Shown here piece after piece: positions 48,364 through 56,906 of a DNA stretch of 64,000 nucleotides. The notes below the pieces were generated by a model, which did not search any database, was not told the origin of the DNA, and worked only from the letters and a program-made list of their open reading frames with translations. The stretch is from contig NZ_VFMS01000001.1 in the NCBI RefSeq assembly GCF_006715165.1, forward strand, positions 1,798,001-1,862,000, given 5' to 3'. Positions within the stretch are counted from its first letter, which is position 1, and each line of letters opens with the position of its first letter. The position numbers were made by a program, and so were the translations under genes. Origin of the DNA: Arthrobacter sp. SLBN-122 (lineage in GTDB: Bacteria > Actinomycetota > Actinomycetes > Actinomycetales > Micrococcaceae).

Positions 48364-51069
48364 ATGCCGCTTGTGGGTCGAAACAAAGAAATAGACCGGA
48401 TTCTTTCCGCGATCCGCGGGCCCAAGGAAACGGCCCTGGCGGTCATCGGCGGCCGGGGCATGGGCAAATCAGCCCTGTTATCCGGAATACGCTCCCTCTC
48501 CGATTACCGGACCGTCTTCCTGTCCCCCAGCGGCGCCGAATCAGGCTGGCCGCTGTCCGGGCTGACCGTGCTCCTGAACGAAATGGACGATCCAGTCCTC
48601 AACCGGGCTGCCGATGAACTGATGCGGTCCAGTGCGAAGGCAATGACCGTGCCTGCCGTGTCCGCCATGCTGCTTGGCAGCCTGCACCAGCGCGCATCGT
48701 CGCGGACCATCATCGTGATTGACGACGCCGACACACTCGATCCCGCCACCCAGTCAGTCATTGGGTTCCTGGCGCGGAGGCTGGCCGGCACGGAGGTGGT
48801 GCTGTTCGCCGGCATGCGGCAGGAACGCCCCGGAAGCCCGCTCAGCGGCCTTCCGGCGCTGCACCTGCAGGCAATGAGCCACAGCGACACCGTGCGGATG
48901 CTCGAAGGCATCCCCGCTGGAAGGACCACGACGGCGGCGGCCCACGCAGTTGCCGCAGCCACCGGCGGCAACCCGCTTGCCGCCGTCGAACTTTATAACC
49001 GGTTGCTGGCGAGGTACGCCGATGGCAGGTATGCCCTTCCCGTCCCGCTGTCCACCCAAAGCAGCTTTGACGCAGAGCACTCCTCAGCAGTGGCGGCGTT
49101 GGCCCCCGGGACGCGTACGGTGCTGGACCTGCTGGCACTCTCCTACCGCAGCGACGTCTCCACTATCGTGAAGATCCACCCGGAGGCGTGGACTGCGGCA
49201 GAGGAATTGCTGGCTGCCGGCCTGGTGAAGAGATCGGGACAACACCTCTGGATTGCGGACCAACTGCTGCGGGGCCATGTCTACGCTGCCATGCCGCAGG
49301 AGGCCCGCGCGGCCAACCACCGTGCCATGGCGGAAGCGGCACGGGACACGGACCGCCAGGTCCGCAGCTGGCACTTGAGCTTTACCGCCTTGGACCGTCG
49401 AACTCCGTTCCAGCTGCTCCGCCACGCGGTGGACCTGGTCCGGGGAGGCGAACTGGCTGTCGCCGTGGAGTTCATTGAGCGCGCCCTCGCCCTCAACCCG
49501 TCGGAAGCGGAAACGGCTGAACGCCTGACCGGACTGGCAGAACTGCTCTTCTCACGCGGCGAATTGGTATATGCGCGCCGGTACGTGGAATGGGCGCAGG
49601 GAATGACGCGCGACCCCGCCCTGATCCTGCGCCTGACCGGACTGTCCTTCGAAATCCAGTTCGTCCAGGGCGCCGCCGTGCGGTGCAGCATGGTGCAGCG
49701 GCTTGTGAAGGAGTTTGGCCAGCACCAGCCGGGGTATTCAGCGGGTTTGCTGGCCGTCGGCGCCCTGTATTACGCCGAGCGGTGGGAGCTGAAGGAGGCC
49801 GCTGAGCTGCTGCGCCAGGCCAGCGCATTCCGCGGCTCCGCATCCGTGCAGCACGTGGCCGTTGCCGAACATGCCAGACTCCTGCTCGAATCCATCAGCG
49901 GCGCGAGGCCCAACCCGGTGCGCAAGCACGAGCAGGCCGGCAAGAGCGCCCCGATGGGCAGCGCCCGCCCGGCCGGTCTCCTGCTGCGTGGCCGGGCCTT
50001 TACCTACGCCGAGCAGCATGAAAGCGCCCGTGAAACCTTCGCGATGCTTCACGGTTCCGCCGCACCGGAGCACGCCAATTGGCATCAAACCGCAGCCCTC
50101 ATGGCCATCGATAATGAGATCCGTGCCGGAAACGTGGGAGCGGCCATCAGGCTCATCGACGAACTGGAGCTGTCCGAACCCGGGATGAATTACCACCGGG
50201 GAACGCGGCACCTGTTCCGGGTTTGGCGTGCCTGCTCGCTGGGCGATGACGAACTCGCGCGCGTCGAGGCCAGTGAAGCCCAAAGATATGTGCGGGCCGG
50301 AAACCACCCTGCCCTGACGGCACAGCTGGCGGCCTGTCAGGGCCACTTTGCCCTCCTGCGGGGTGATCTGGCGGAATCCGTGGCCCAGCTGGCCAGGGCA
50401 GCCGAGATTGGAATGGGCCTGGGCAATCCAACCCTGCTGCGCTGCGAGGCCGACCTGGTGGAGGTTCTGGTCCGCCTGGGCCGGCACCGCGAGGCCACGC
50501 AGGCGCTGCAGCGACTCGAAACCCGCCCGGTGGGGCTGCGCTCACCATGGCTGCTGATGGTGGTTGCCCGGAGCCGGGCTATGCTTGCCGATGGCGAGCA
50601 GTCCCTGCATCTCTTCAACCAGGCGGTTGAGGACAGGAACGGGCACAGGCTCGAGCGGGGCAGGACCCTGATGTGCTACGCGGAACGGCTCCATGCCTTC
50701 GGCCGGCTGCGCCACGCACGGGAGGCCTTGCTTCGGGCCAAGGTGATGTTTGATGAGGCCGGGGCAGATGCCTGGACCCAGCATGTGGACGCCCTCCTGC
50801 TGGACGAACGGTGGGAGCCCGCCCGCCCGCAGGGCAATCCGTCAATGCTGTTGCTCGCGGACCATGAGCGGTCCCTGGCCATGATGGTGGCCCGGGGCAT
50901 GCGCAACAAGGAAATAGCAGCCACGCTCTATGTTTCCGTCCGCACGGTCGAAGTACGCCTCACGGCCATCTACCGCAAACTCGGCGTCGAGTCCCGGGCA
51001 CAGCTGACGGCCCTTGCCGCAGGCAAGGCAACCACCGCTGCGCAGCCGTACGTTCTGCCTGTCCTGTAA
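48364..51069 (+). CDS. LuxR-family LAL regulator (ATPase plus HTH)
   Basis: A 901-residue regulator of the large ATP-binding LuxR type. The N-terminal AAA+ ATPase has Walker A VIGGRGMGKSAL (about 28-39) and Walker B TIIVIDDADTL. A long helical, TPR-like middle follows (SEAETAERLTGLAELLFSRGELVYARRYVEWA and similar). The C-terminal HTH is VARGMRNKEIAATLYVSVRTVEVRLTAIYRKLGVESRAQL (about 840-885). ATP hydrolysis coupled to ligand sensing activates transcription in relatives such as MalT. It lies next to promoter copy C, so it is a good candidate activator of the GAGTACTC genes. Confidence 0.9.
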   Translation: MPLVGRNKEIDRILSAIRGPKETALAVIGGRGMGKSALLSGIRSLSDYRTVFLSPSGAESGWPLSGLTVLLNEMDDPVLNRAADELMRSSAKAMTVPAVSAMLLGSLHQRASSRTIIVIDDADTLDPATQSVIGFLARRLAGTEVVLFAGMRQERPGSPLSGLPALHLQAMSHSDTVRMLEGIPAGRTTTAAAHAVAAATGGNPLAAVELYNRLLARYADGRYALPVPLSTQSSFDAEHSSAVAALAPGTRTVLDLLALSYRSDVSTIVKIHPEAWTAAEELLAAGLVKRSGQHLWIADQLLRGHVYAAMPQEARAANHRAMAEAARDTDRQVRSWHLSFTALDRRTPFQLLRHAVDLVRGGELAVAVEFIERALALNPSEAETAERLTGLAELLFSRGELVYARRYVEWAQGMTRDPALILRLTGLSFEIQFVQGAAVRCSMVQRLVKEFGQHQPGYSAGLLAVGALYYAERWELKEAAELLRQASAFRGSASVQHVAVAEHARLLLESISGARPNPVRKHEQAGKSAPMGSARPAGLLLRGRAFTYAEQHESARETFAMLHGSAAPEHANWHQTAALMAIDNEIRAGNVGAAIRLIDELELSEPGMNYHRGTRHLFRVWRACSLGDDELARVEASEAQRYVRAGNHPALTAQLAACQGHFALLRGDLAESVAQLARAAEIGMGLGNPTLLRCEADLVEVLVRLGRHREATQALQRLETRPVGLRSPWLLMVVARSRAMLADGEQSLHLFNQAVEDRNGHRLERGRTLMCYAERLHAFGRLRHAREALLRAKVMFDEAGADAWTQHVDALLLDERWEPARPQGNPSMLLLADHERSLAMMVARGMRNKEIAATLYVSVRTVEVRLTAIYRKLGVESRAQLTALAAGKATTAAQPYVLPVL

Positions 51070-51208
51070 TGGCGCAGGCACCCGCAGTTTCCACATAGTT
51101 CCCAGGCGGAATCCACAAAGCCTTCGACGTCCAGCCGGAAGATGTGGGCCCGGCGCATATCCTTGTGCCACGTTCAGAGGACGTCAGGCACGGCCGGAAA
51201 GGTACAGC

Positions 51209-51253
51209 ATGGAGCGGACCCCAGTAACGAACCCCCGGCAGACTGCTGCCTGA
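51209..51253 (+). CDS. possible 14-codon leader ORF before the acyltransferase gene
   Basis: GGAAAGG, 6 nt before ATG 51209, precedes a short frame MERTPVTNPRQTAA ending in TGA 8 nt before the acyltransferase GTG (51262). The acyltransferase itself lacks a good ribosome-binding site, so translation could be coupled through this leader. It may be coincidence. Confidence 0.25.
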   Translation: MERTPVTNPRQTAA

Positions 51254-51261
51254 GCGATCAC

Positions 51262-51921
51262 GTGAGCGAACTGATCCTGGTAAGTGCCAGTGGCCTGGCG
51301 CGTGAAGTGCTGGCCATGGTCCGCAGCAGCGGCCAGTACGACGTTGTTGGGCTGCTCGACGATGACAGGGAAATGGCCGGTATCACCGTGGACGGCGCCC
51401 CCGTCCTTGGCAGCATTGATGATGCCGTGAACTACACGCACGCCTTCCTCCTGGTGTGCATGGCCGCGAGCAGGGAACGCGAAGCGGTGGTGTCGCACCT
51501 GGCTTCCCTCGGCATCGGCGAATCGAGGTACGGCACTGCGGTGGACCCTTCAGTCCAGTACCCGGAAGGCTGCCGGGTGGGGCGCGGCACCATCCTCCTG
51601 CGCAACGTCACCCTTACTGCCGCCGTCACTTTGGGTTCCCACGTGGTGGCCATGCCATCCGCCACGTTCTCTTACGACGTGGATGTATCCGACTTTGCGA
51701 CGTTTGCCGCCGGCGTTTCACTTGGGGGTGGCGTCAGGATTGGCAAAGGCGCCTATCTCGGACTGAATTCGAGCGTCCGGGAACGAACGTCGGTGGGAGA
51801 CTATGCAACGATCGGCGTGGGCGCGGGGGTGCTCAGCAATGTTCCCGACGGCGAAACCTGGGTTGGGGTGCCGGCCCACGAGATTGACCACGGAATGTAC
51901 AGCTACGGCAGGATCCGTTAG
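51262..51921 (+). CDS. NeuD/PglD-like sugar O- or N-acyltransferase
   Basis: A 219-residue hexapeptide-repeat acyltransferase. The N-terminal Rossmann-like part (LILVSASGLAREVLAMVRSSGQYDVVGLLDDDREM) is followed by left-handed beta-helix turns (VGRGTILLRNVTLTAAVTLGSHVVAMPSATFSYDVDVSDFATFAAGVSLGGGVRIGKGAYLGLNSSVRE). This matches NeuD/PglD acetyltransferases that modify UDP-sugars or sialic-acid-type sugars, with GETWVGVPA at the end. It would decorate a sugar for the surface glycan. GTG 51262 fits the family start. It follows the LuxR gene and is probably co-regulated; its stop overlaps the M18 peptidase stop. Confidence 0.85.
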   Translation: MSELILVSASGLAREVLAMVRSSGQYDVVGLLDDDREMAGITVDGAPVLGSIDDAVNYTHAFLLVCMAASREREAVVSHLASLGIGESRYGTAVDPSVQYPEGCRVGRGTILLRNVTLTAAVTLGSHVVAMPSATFSYDVDVSDFATFAAGVSLGGGVRIGKGAYLGLNSSVRERTSVGDYATIGVGAGVLSNVPDGETWVGVPAHEIDHGMYSYGRIR

Positions 51922-53225
51922 CGCTGCGCCTCAGTCCGAAAGAACAGCTCCGTCACAGCGGCCAGGCGGCGCGGATCCTCAACCCCGCACAGCTCCCGCG
52001 CTGAGTGCATGGACAGCAGCGGCACACCGACGTCGACGGTCCGGATTCCCAGCCTGGTAGCGGTGAGCGGGCCAATGGTGGAACCGCAGGGCACCACGTT
52101 GTTGGACACGAATTCCTGGTACGGAACGCCTGCTTCGCCGCAGAGCCGCGCCCAGAAGGCTGCGCCGAACGCGTCGGTGGCATAGCGCTGGTTGGCGTTG
52201 ATCTTCAGCAGCGGACCCCCGTTCAGCACGGGGTGGTTGGCGGGGTCGTGCCGCTCCGGATAGTTGGGATGCACTGCGTGCCCGGCATCGGCGGAGAGGC
52301 AGAACGACGCCGACAGGGCCTGCCGCCGCTGGCTCACCGTCGCGCCCAGGCCGTCAGAGATGCGCACCAGCACGTCCTCGAGGATGGGCCCGCATGCCCC
52401 TGAGCGGGAGTTGGAGCCGATCTCCTCGTGGTCGAACGCGGCAAGGACCGCAATCGGTCCGCCCTCAGCTGCAGTGCCCGCATGCGCGGCCAGCGCCGCC
52501 AGGCCGGCGTGGGTGGCTGAAAGGTTGTCCAGCCGCCCTGACGCGAAGAACTCCCCCTTGCCCCCGAAAACCGCCGGTGCCTGCGTGTCCGCCATGACGA
52601 CGTCGTACCCGCCAATCTGGCCCGGATCAACGGATGCGCCGGCAACGGACGCTGCCAGCACACCCAGCAGGTCGGAGTCCGCCGGATTCCCCAGCCCCCA
52701 CACCGGGTTCATGTGGCGCTGCTTGTCCAGCGTCAGCCCGTCGTTGACTGCCCGGTCCAGGTGGATGGCCAGCTGCGGGAAGCGGAGCAGCGGCCCGGTG
52801 GCCGTGAGGTGCTCGGTGCCGTCGAGCATCACCAGCCGGCCCGCGAGCCGCAGCTCGCGGTCCAGCCAGGAGTTCAGCAGGGGGCCGCCGTAGATCTCCA
52901 CTCCGGCCTGGAGCCAGCCGTGGGCACCGGTGGTGGGCTTGGGCTTGAGCTTGAACGACGGCGAATCGGTATGCGCGCCCAGGATGTTGAATCCCGTGGC
53001 TGGTCCCGCACCTTCGGGGACCAGCCACGCGATCAGGGCGCCGTCGCGGATGATGAAGAAGGAACCGGGCCCGCCCTCCCACGGCTGCAGCTCATCCAGG
53101 CGGGTGAACCCGGCCTCCTCCAGCCGCCGGCCCCCCTCATGCGCAGCGTGGAAGCTCGACGGCGATGCGCTGACATAGGCGCCAAGGTCCTGGATGTGGT
53201 CTGCGGCAGAGGAAGGCAAAGGCAT
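51918..53225 (-). CDS. M18-family aminopeptidase
   Basis: A 435-residue zinc aminopeptidase (aspartyl-aminopeptidase type). Metal and catalytic residues sit in ILGAHTDSPSFKLKP (His/Asp), SGRLDNL (Asp), AAFDHEEIGS (Glu pair), SADAGHAVHPNY and LLSMHSARELCG (His). Cytoplasmic peptide turnover is its likely role. ATG 53225 (MPLPSS) is chosen; the frame is open further upstream without evident signal. Convergent with the acyltransferase gene, stop codons overlapping; the permease gene lies 22 bp upstream. Confidence 0.9.
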   Translation of the reverse strand: MPLPSSAADHIQDLGAYVSASPSSFHAAHEGGRRLEEAGFTRLDELQPWEGGPGSFFIIRDGALIAWLVPEGAGPATGFNILGAHTDSPSFKLKPKPTTGAHGWLQAGVEIYGGPLLNSWLDRELRLAGRLVMLDGTEHLTATGPLLRFPQLAIHLDRAVNDGLTLDKQRHMNPVWGLGNPADSDLLGVLAASVAGASVDPGQIGGYDVVMADTQAPAVFGGKGEFFASGRLDNLSATHAGLAALAAHAGTAAEGGPIAVLAAFDHEEIGSNSRSGACGPILEDVLVRISDGLGATVSQRRQALSASFCLSADAGHAVHPNYPERHDPANHPVLNGGPLLKINANQRYATDAFGAAFWARLCGEAGVPYQEFVSNNVVPCGSTIGPLTATRLGIRTVDVGVPLLSMHSARELCGVEDPRRLAAVTELFFRTEAQR

Positions 53226-53247
53226 GGTCCCGAGTCTAGCGAAGCGC

Positions 53248-54654
53248 CTACTCGGCAGGTGCGGATGCAGCCTCGGCTGCCACGGCCGGCTGTCCGGCGG
53301 TGGCATGGCCCTTCCCGCGGTAGCGCAGGACGCCCACCGCCACTACGACGGCGGCCAGTGCAAGCGAGAGCAGCAGGGACTCGCGGGTGGATTCGACGAT
53401 CACCATGCCGATCAGCAGCGCCACGATGCTGATGATCGCTGCCCAGGTGAGGTACGGGAAAAGCCACATCTTCAGCTGCAGGTCCTTCGCTGCCGCTCCC
53501 ATGCGCCGTCGGAGGACCAGCTGCGAGGCGGAGATGACCAGCCACACGAACAGTGCGATGGCACCGGAGGTGTTGACCAGGAAGAGGAACACCGTGTCCG
53601 GGGCAATGTAGTTCAGGCCAACCGTCACGAAGCCGACCACGGTGGAGGCGAGGACGGCGGCAGCGGGGACGCCCCGGCGGGAGATGCGGGTCCACGCACG
53701 CGGCGCGTCACCCCGGGTGGAGAGGGAGAACAGCATGCGGCTGGCGGTGTAGAGGCCGGAGTTCAGGCAGGAGAGCACCGAGGTCAGCACCACCACGTCC
53801 ATGATGGTTCCGGCGCCCGGGATGCCGAACAGTTCGATGACCGCTACGTAGGGGCTCTTGGCCACAGAGGCCGAGTTCCACGGAAGCAGGGTGACCACTA
53901 CGGCGATGGAACCGATGTAGAAGACCAGGATGCGCCACACGGTGGACTTCACGGCCTTCTTGACGGCGTCCACGGGGTTTTCGGATTCGCCGGCGGCAAT
54001 GGTGGCGATCTCGGCACCGAAGAAGGAGAAGACCACCACGAGGATTCCGGCCAGGACAGCGCCCGGACCGTTGGGCATGAAGCCGCCGTTGTTGATCAGG
54101 TTGCTCAGGCCGGGGGCCGGGACGCCGGGGATCAGGCCCAGGATGGCGGCGGCGCCGAAGACCAGGAAGAGGACGATCGCTGCCACCTTGATGGAGGCGA
54201 ACCAGAACTCGAACTCACCGTAGGACTTCACCGAACCGAGGTTGGTGAGCGTCAGCAGCACCATGAGGACCAGGGCCCAGACCCACTGGTCAATGCCCGG
54301 CACCCAACGGTGCATGATGGCTGCACCTGCGGTGGCCTCGATGCCCAGGACGATGATCCAGAACCACGCGTAGAGCCAGCCGATGCTGAACCCTGCCCAG
54401 CGGCCCAGTGCCTTGTCCGCGTACGTGGAGAAGGAGCCGGTCTCCGGGTTTGCGGCGGCCATCTCCCCCAGCATGCGCATGACCAGGATGACCACCAGGC
54501 CGGCGGCAGCGTACGCGACGAGGATGCCGGGGCCCGCCTGCTGGATCGCGGCGCCCGAGCCGACGAAGAGGCCGGCCCCGATGACGCCGGCGATGGCGAT
54601 CATGGACAGGTGCCTGGGTTTCAGGGACTTTGAAAGTTGCTGGTCAGCATGCAT
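53248..54654 (-). CDS. amino-acid permease (APC superfamily, GabP/AAT type)
   Basis: A 468-residue, 12-helix transporter: SLKPRHLSMIAIAGVIGAGLFVGSGAAIQQAGPGILVAYAAAGLVVILVMRMLGEM is the AAT-family signature region. GAEIATIAAGESENP, conserved in GabP and related permeases, lies in the middle. It would import a neutral or basic amino acid or gamma-aminobutyrate by H+ symport. The C-terminal Ala-rich tail is short. ATG 54654 is chosen by family alignment. 54655-54941 contains only its promoter region and the end of the ABC gene. Confidence 0.9.
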   Translation of the reverse strand: MHADQQLSKSLKPRHLSMIAIAGVIGAGLFVGSGAAIQQAGPGILVAYAAAGLVVILVMRMLGEMAAANPETGSFSTYADKALGRWAGFSIGWLYAWFWIIVLGIEATAGAAIMHRWVPGIDQWVWALVLMVLLTLTNLGSVKSYGEFEFWFASIKVAAIVLFLVFGAAAILGLIPGVPAPGLSNLINNGGFMPNGPGAVLAGILVVVFSFFGAEIATIAAGESENPVDAVKKAVKSTVWRILVFYIGSIAVVVTLLPWNSASVAKSPYVAVIELFGIPGAGTIMDVVVLTSVLSCLNSGLYTASRMLFSLSTRGDAPRAWTRISRRGVPAAAVLASTVVGFVTVGLNYIAPDTVFLFLVNTSGAIALFVWLVISASQLVLRRRMGAAAKDLQLKMWLFPYLTWAAIISIVALLIGMVIVESTRESLLLSLALAAVVVAVGVLRYRGKGHATAGQPAVAAEAASAPAE

Positions 54655-54941
54655 GGAAGCGCCGTCCTGTTGGGGAAATAGCAGAGGTTGGGCGAGGTGC
54701 CGTGGCGGACCACCGGGGACCGTGTGATGCACCACATCGTCGTTTCACCCTAGGTCCGCCATTATGCGCCTTGCTTTGTGCACTCCAACAGACCTGGTTG
54801 TGCCCAACAGGACGTGACTCCAAGCAGGAACCATCAGCGGCAAATAAAGTTTCCTCTTAGGCACTTTTGTAATGTGCCGGAAACCACGCGGCGTTCGTTC
54901 CATGCGGGACGGACGCCGCGGTGCGGACGCCGCGGTTCCCC

Positions 54942-55835
54942 CTAGACGTCCCGCCGTTTCAGCAGGACTGCGGCGAGCAGGACGGGGATGACCACCCAGC
55001 CGCCGAGGACCAGCGCCGCCTGCCAGGCTTCCAGTGTGTCGGGAACGTGCTGAGCGGCCGTCAGCGGCTCAACCGTGTTGCCCGGCAGGTACTTCCGGGC
55101 CTCCTTGAAGAAGTCCCCGGGGATGAGCTGGAAGGCGATGGGCGCCACAAAGAAGATGCCCACCAGGCTCATGATGCCGCCGGCGGAATTCCTGATCAGC
55201 GTGCCGAGCGCCATGCCGATTGCGGCGACGGCTGCCACGTAGATGCTGTTGACCAACAGGAGCTTCAGGGACTGCGAACTGCCAAGATCCAGAGTGAGCC
55301 CATAGTTGTCCAGGATGGGCACGGCCACCAGTCCGGCCACCCAGGTGGACACAGCGGTGACCAAGAACGATGTCAGCATGACCACCACGAGCTTTGCCGC
55401 GAACGCTGGCAGCCGCCTGGGCACGGCTGCGAAAGTGGACCGCGCCATCCCGGTGGTGAACTCCGAACTCATGAGCAGCACGCCGAGGGACCCCAGGATC
55501 AGCTGGGCGAAGGCGATGCCGGAGGTGGGCACGCTGACGGCGAGGTCGCCGCCCTGGGCGGCCATCCGGGCCGCGGCCTGCGGATCCCGCGTGGCGGCGT
55601 CGGCGAACTGGCCGGTCCCCCATGCGGAGAGGGCGCCGAAACCCACCATGACCACCGCGGTGGAAGCCAGCAGGATCAGCGTGGAAAGGAGGCTGCGGAA
55701 CTTGATGACTTCCGAGTTCAGCACCCGGAGGAATGTGGGGCCGGGCAGGGAGCGCCCGCCGTTGCGGACGTTGCGGCTCCCGGCGGATGCTGCAGGTTCG
55801 GGCGAGGACGTGGATTCAGTGGCCATTGCGCTCAT
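54942..55835 (-). CDS. ABC-2 type transporter permease
   Basis: A 297-residue membrane subunit with about six helices: LNSEVIKFRSLLSTLILLASTAVVMVGFGALSAW, LILGSLGVLLMSSEFTTGMARSTFAAVPRRLPAFAAKLVVVMLTSFLVTAV and IGMALGTLIRNSAGGIMSLVGIFFVAP. EFTTGMxRSTFAAVPRR is typical of ABC-2 exporters that work with the ATPase encoded immediately upstream. ATG 55835 shares one base with the ATPase stop. Substrate unknown. Confidence 0.88.
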   Translation of the reverse strand: MSAMATESTSSPEPAASAGSRNVRNGGRSLPGPTFLRVLNSEVIKFRSLLSTLILLASTAVVMVGFGALSAWGTGQFADAATRDPQAAARMAAQGGDLAVSVPTSGIAFAQLILGSLGVLLMSSEFTTGMARSTFAAVPRRLPAFAAKLVVVMLTSFLVTAVSTWVAGLVAVPILDNYGLTLDLGSSQSLKLLLVNSIYVAAVAAIGMALGTLIRNSAGGIMSLVGIFFVAPIAFQLIPGDFFKEARKYLPGNTVEPLTAAQHVPDTLEAWQAALVLGGWVVIPVLLAAVLLKRRDV

Positions 55836-56758
55836 TACTTGCTGACCTCCGCAGCGGGAAGGGAGTGGTATTCGACGTCGTCCTTTGTCAGTTCCATGTA
55901 GGCCTCCTCGAGGCTTGCGACGAGCGGCGTGAGTTCGTAGACCATGACCTGGTTTTCCAGGGCGGCCGCCGCGATTGTTCTGGGCTCCAGGCCCGTCACT
56001 TCAAGCATTTCCCGTTCGGGGACGTCAATGGATGCCCCCCGTGCGGCAAGAAGCTGGTGGAGCCGGCCAGGTTCGTCCGTGCGGACGCGGACCCGGGATT
56101 GGCCCTTGCCGGTGATGATGTCGTGGATGGGTGCGTCGGCAATCACGCGGCCGCGTCCAATGACGATCAGGTGGTCCGCGGTCTGCGCCATCTCGCTCAT
56201 CAGGTGGCTGGAAAGGAACACCGTGCGTCCCTGCCCCGCGAGGTAACGGACCAGGTTCCGCACCCAGACCACGCCTTCCGGGTCCAGGCCATTGACGGGT
56301 TCGTCGAGGATGAGGGTCTGCGGGTCCCCCAGCAGGGCCGCGGCAATGCCCAGCCGCTGGCCCATTCCCAGGGAGAAGCCGCCGGCCTTCTTGCGTGCCA
56401 CGGCGTCCAGTCCGGTCATCTCAATGACCTCGTGCACCCGGGACTTGGGGATGCTGTGTGTGGCGGCCATGGCCAGCAGGTGGTTGTAGGCACTGCGGCT
56501 GGTATGCACGGCCTTGGCGTCCAGCAGTGCACCCACTTCGCGCAGGGGTGCCTTGTGCCGGACATAAGGGAGGCCGTTCACGGTGACGGATCCCGACGTC
56601 GGCCGGTCCAGTCCCATGATCATCCGCATGGTGGTGGACTTTCCTGCGCCGTTCGGGCCCAGGAAGCCTGTCACTTGCCCTGCCCTGACGGTAAAGCTGA
56701 CACCGGCCACGGCGGTTTTGGCGCCGTAGACCTTGGTCAGCCCGTTTGCCTCGATCAT
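55835..56758 (-). CDS. ABC transporter ATP-binding subunit
   Basis: A 307-residue ABC ATPase: Walker A GPNGAGKST, signature SLGMGQRLG in place of the usual LSGGQ (GFSLGMGQRLGIAAALL), Walker B LILDEPVNGLD, and the C-terminal domain common to drug/lantibiotic-type exporters. ATG 56758 follows AAAAGGATTC. Paired with the downstream permease by a one-base overlap. The usual job is export of lipids, peptides or drugs. Confidence 0.9.
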   Translation of the reverse strand: MIEANGLTKVYGAKTAVAGVSFTVRAGQVTGFLGPNGAGKSTTMRMIMGLDRPTSGSVTVNGLPYVRHKAPLREVGALLDAKAVHTSRSAYNHLLAMAATHSIPKSRVHEVIEMTGLDAVARKKAGGFSLGMGQRLGIAAALLGDPQTLILDEPVNGLDPEGVVWVRNLVRYLAGQGRTVFLSSHLMSEMAQTADHLIVIGRGRVIADAPIHDIITGKGQSRVRVRTDEPGRLHQLLAARGASIDVPEREMLEVTGLEPRTIAAAALENQVMVYELTPLVASLEEAYMELTKDDVEYHSLPAAEVSK

Positions 56759-56906
56759 GGAGAATCCTTTTGCACGGCAGCGCGGGGCTGCGGACGGTGT
56801 TTGGTGGATGTTCATGCCCTACGCTACCGACGCCCGGGCAGGTTTTCCCCGGAATCAGGGATGATTCAGGGGAGAATCAGGGTCCGCCTCCTGCCGCCGC
56901 CACTGG

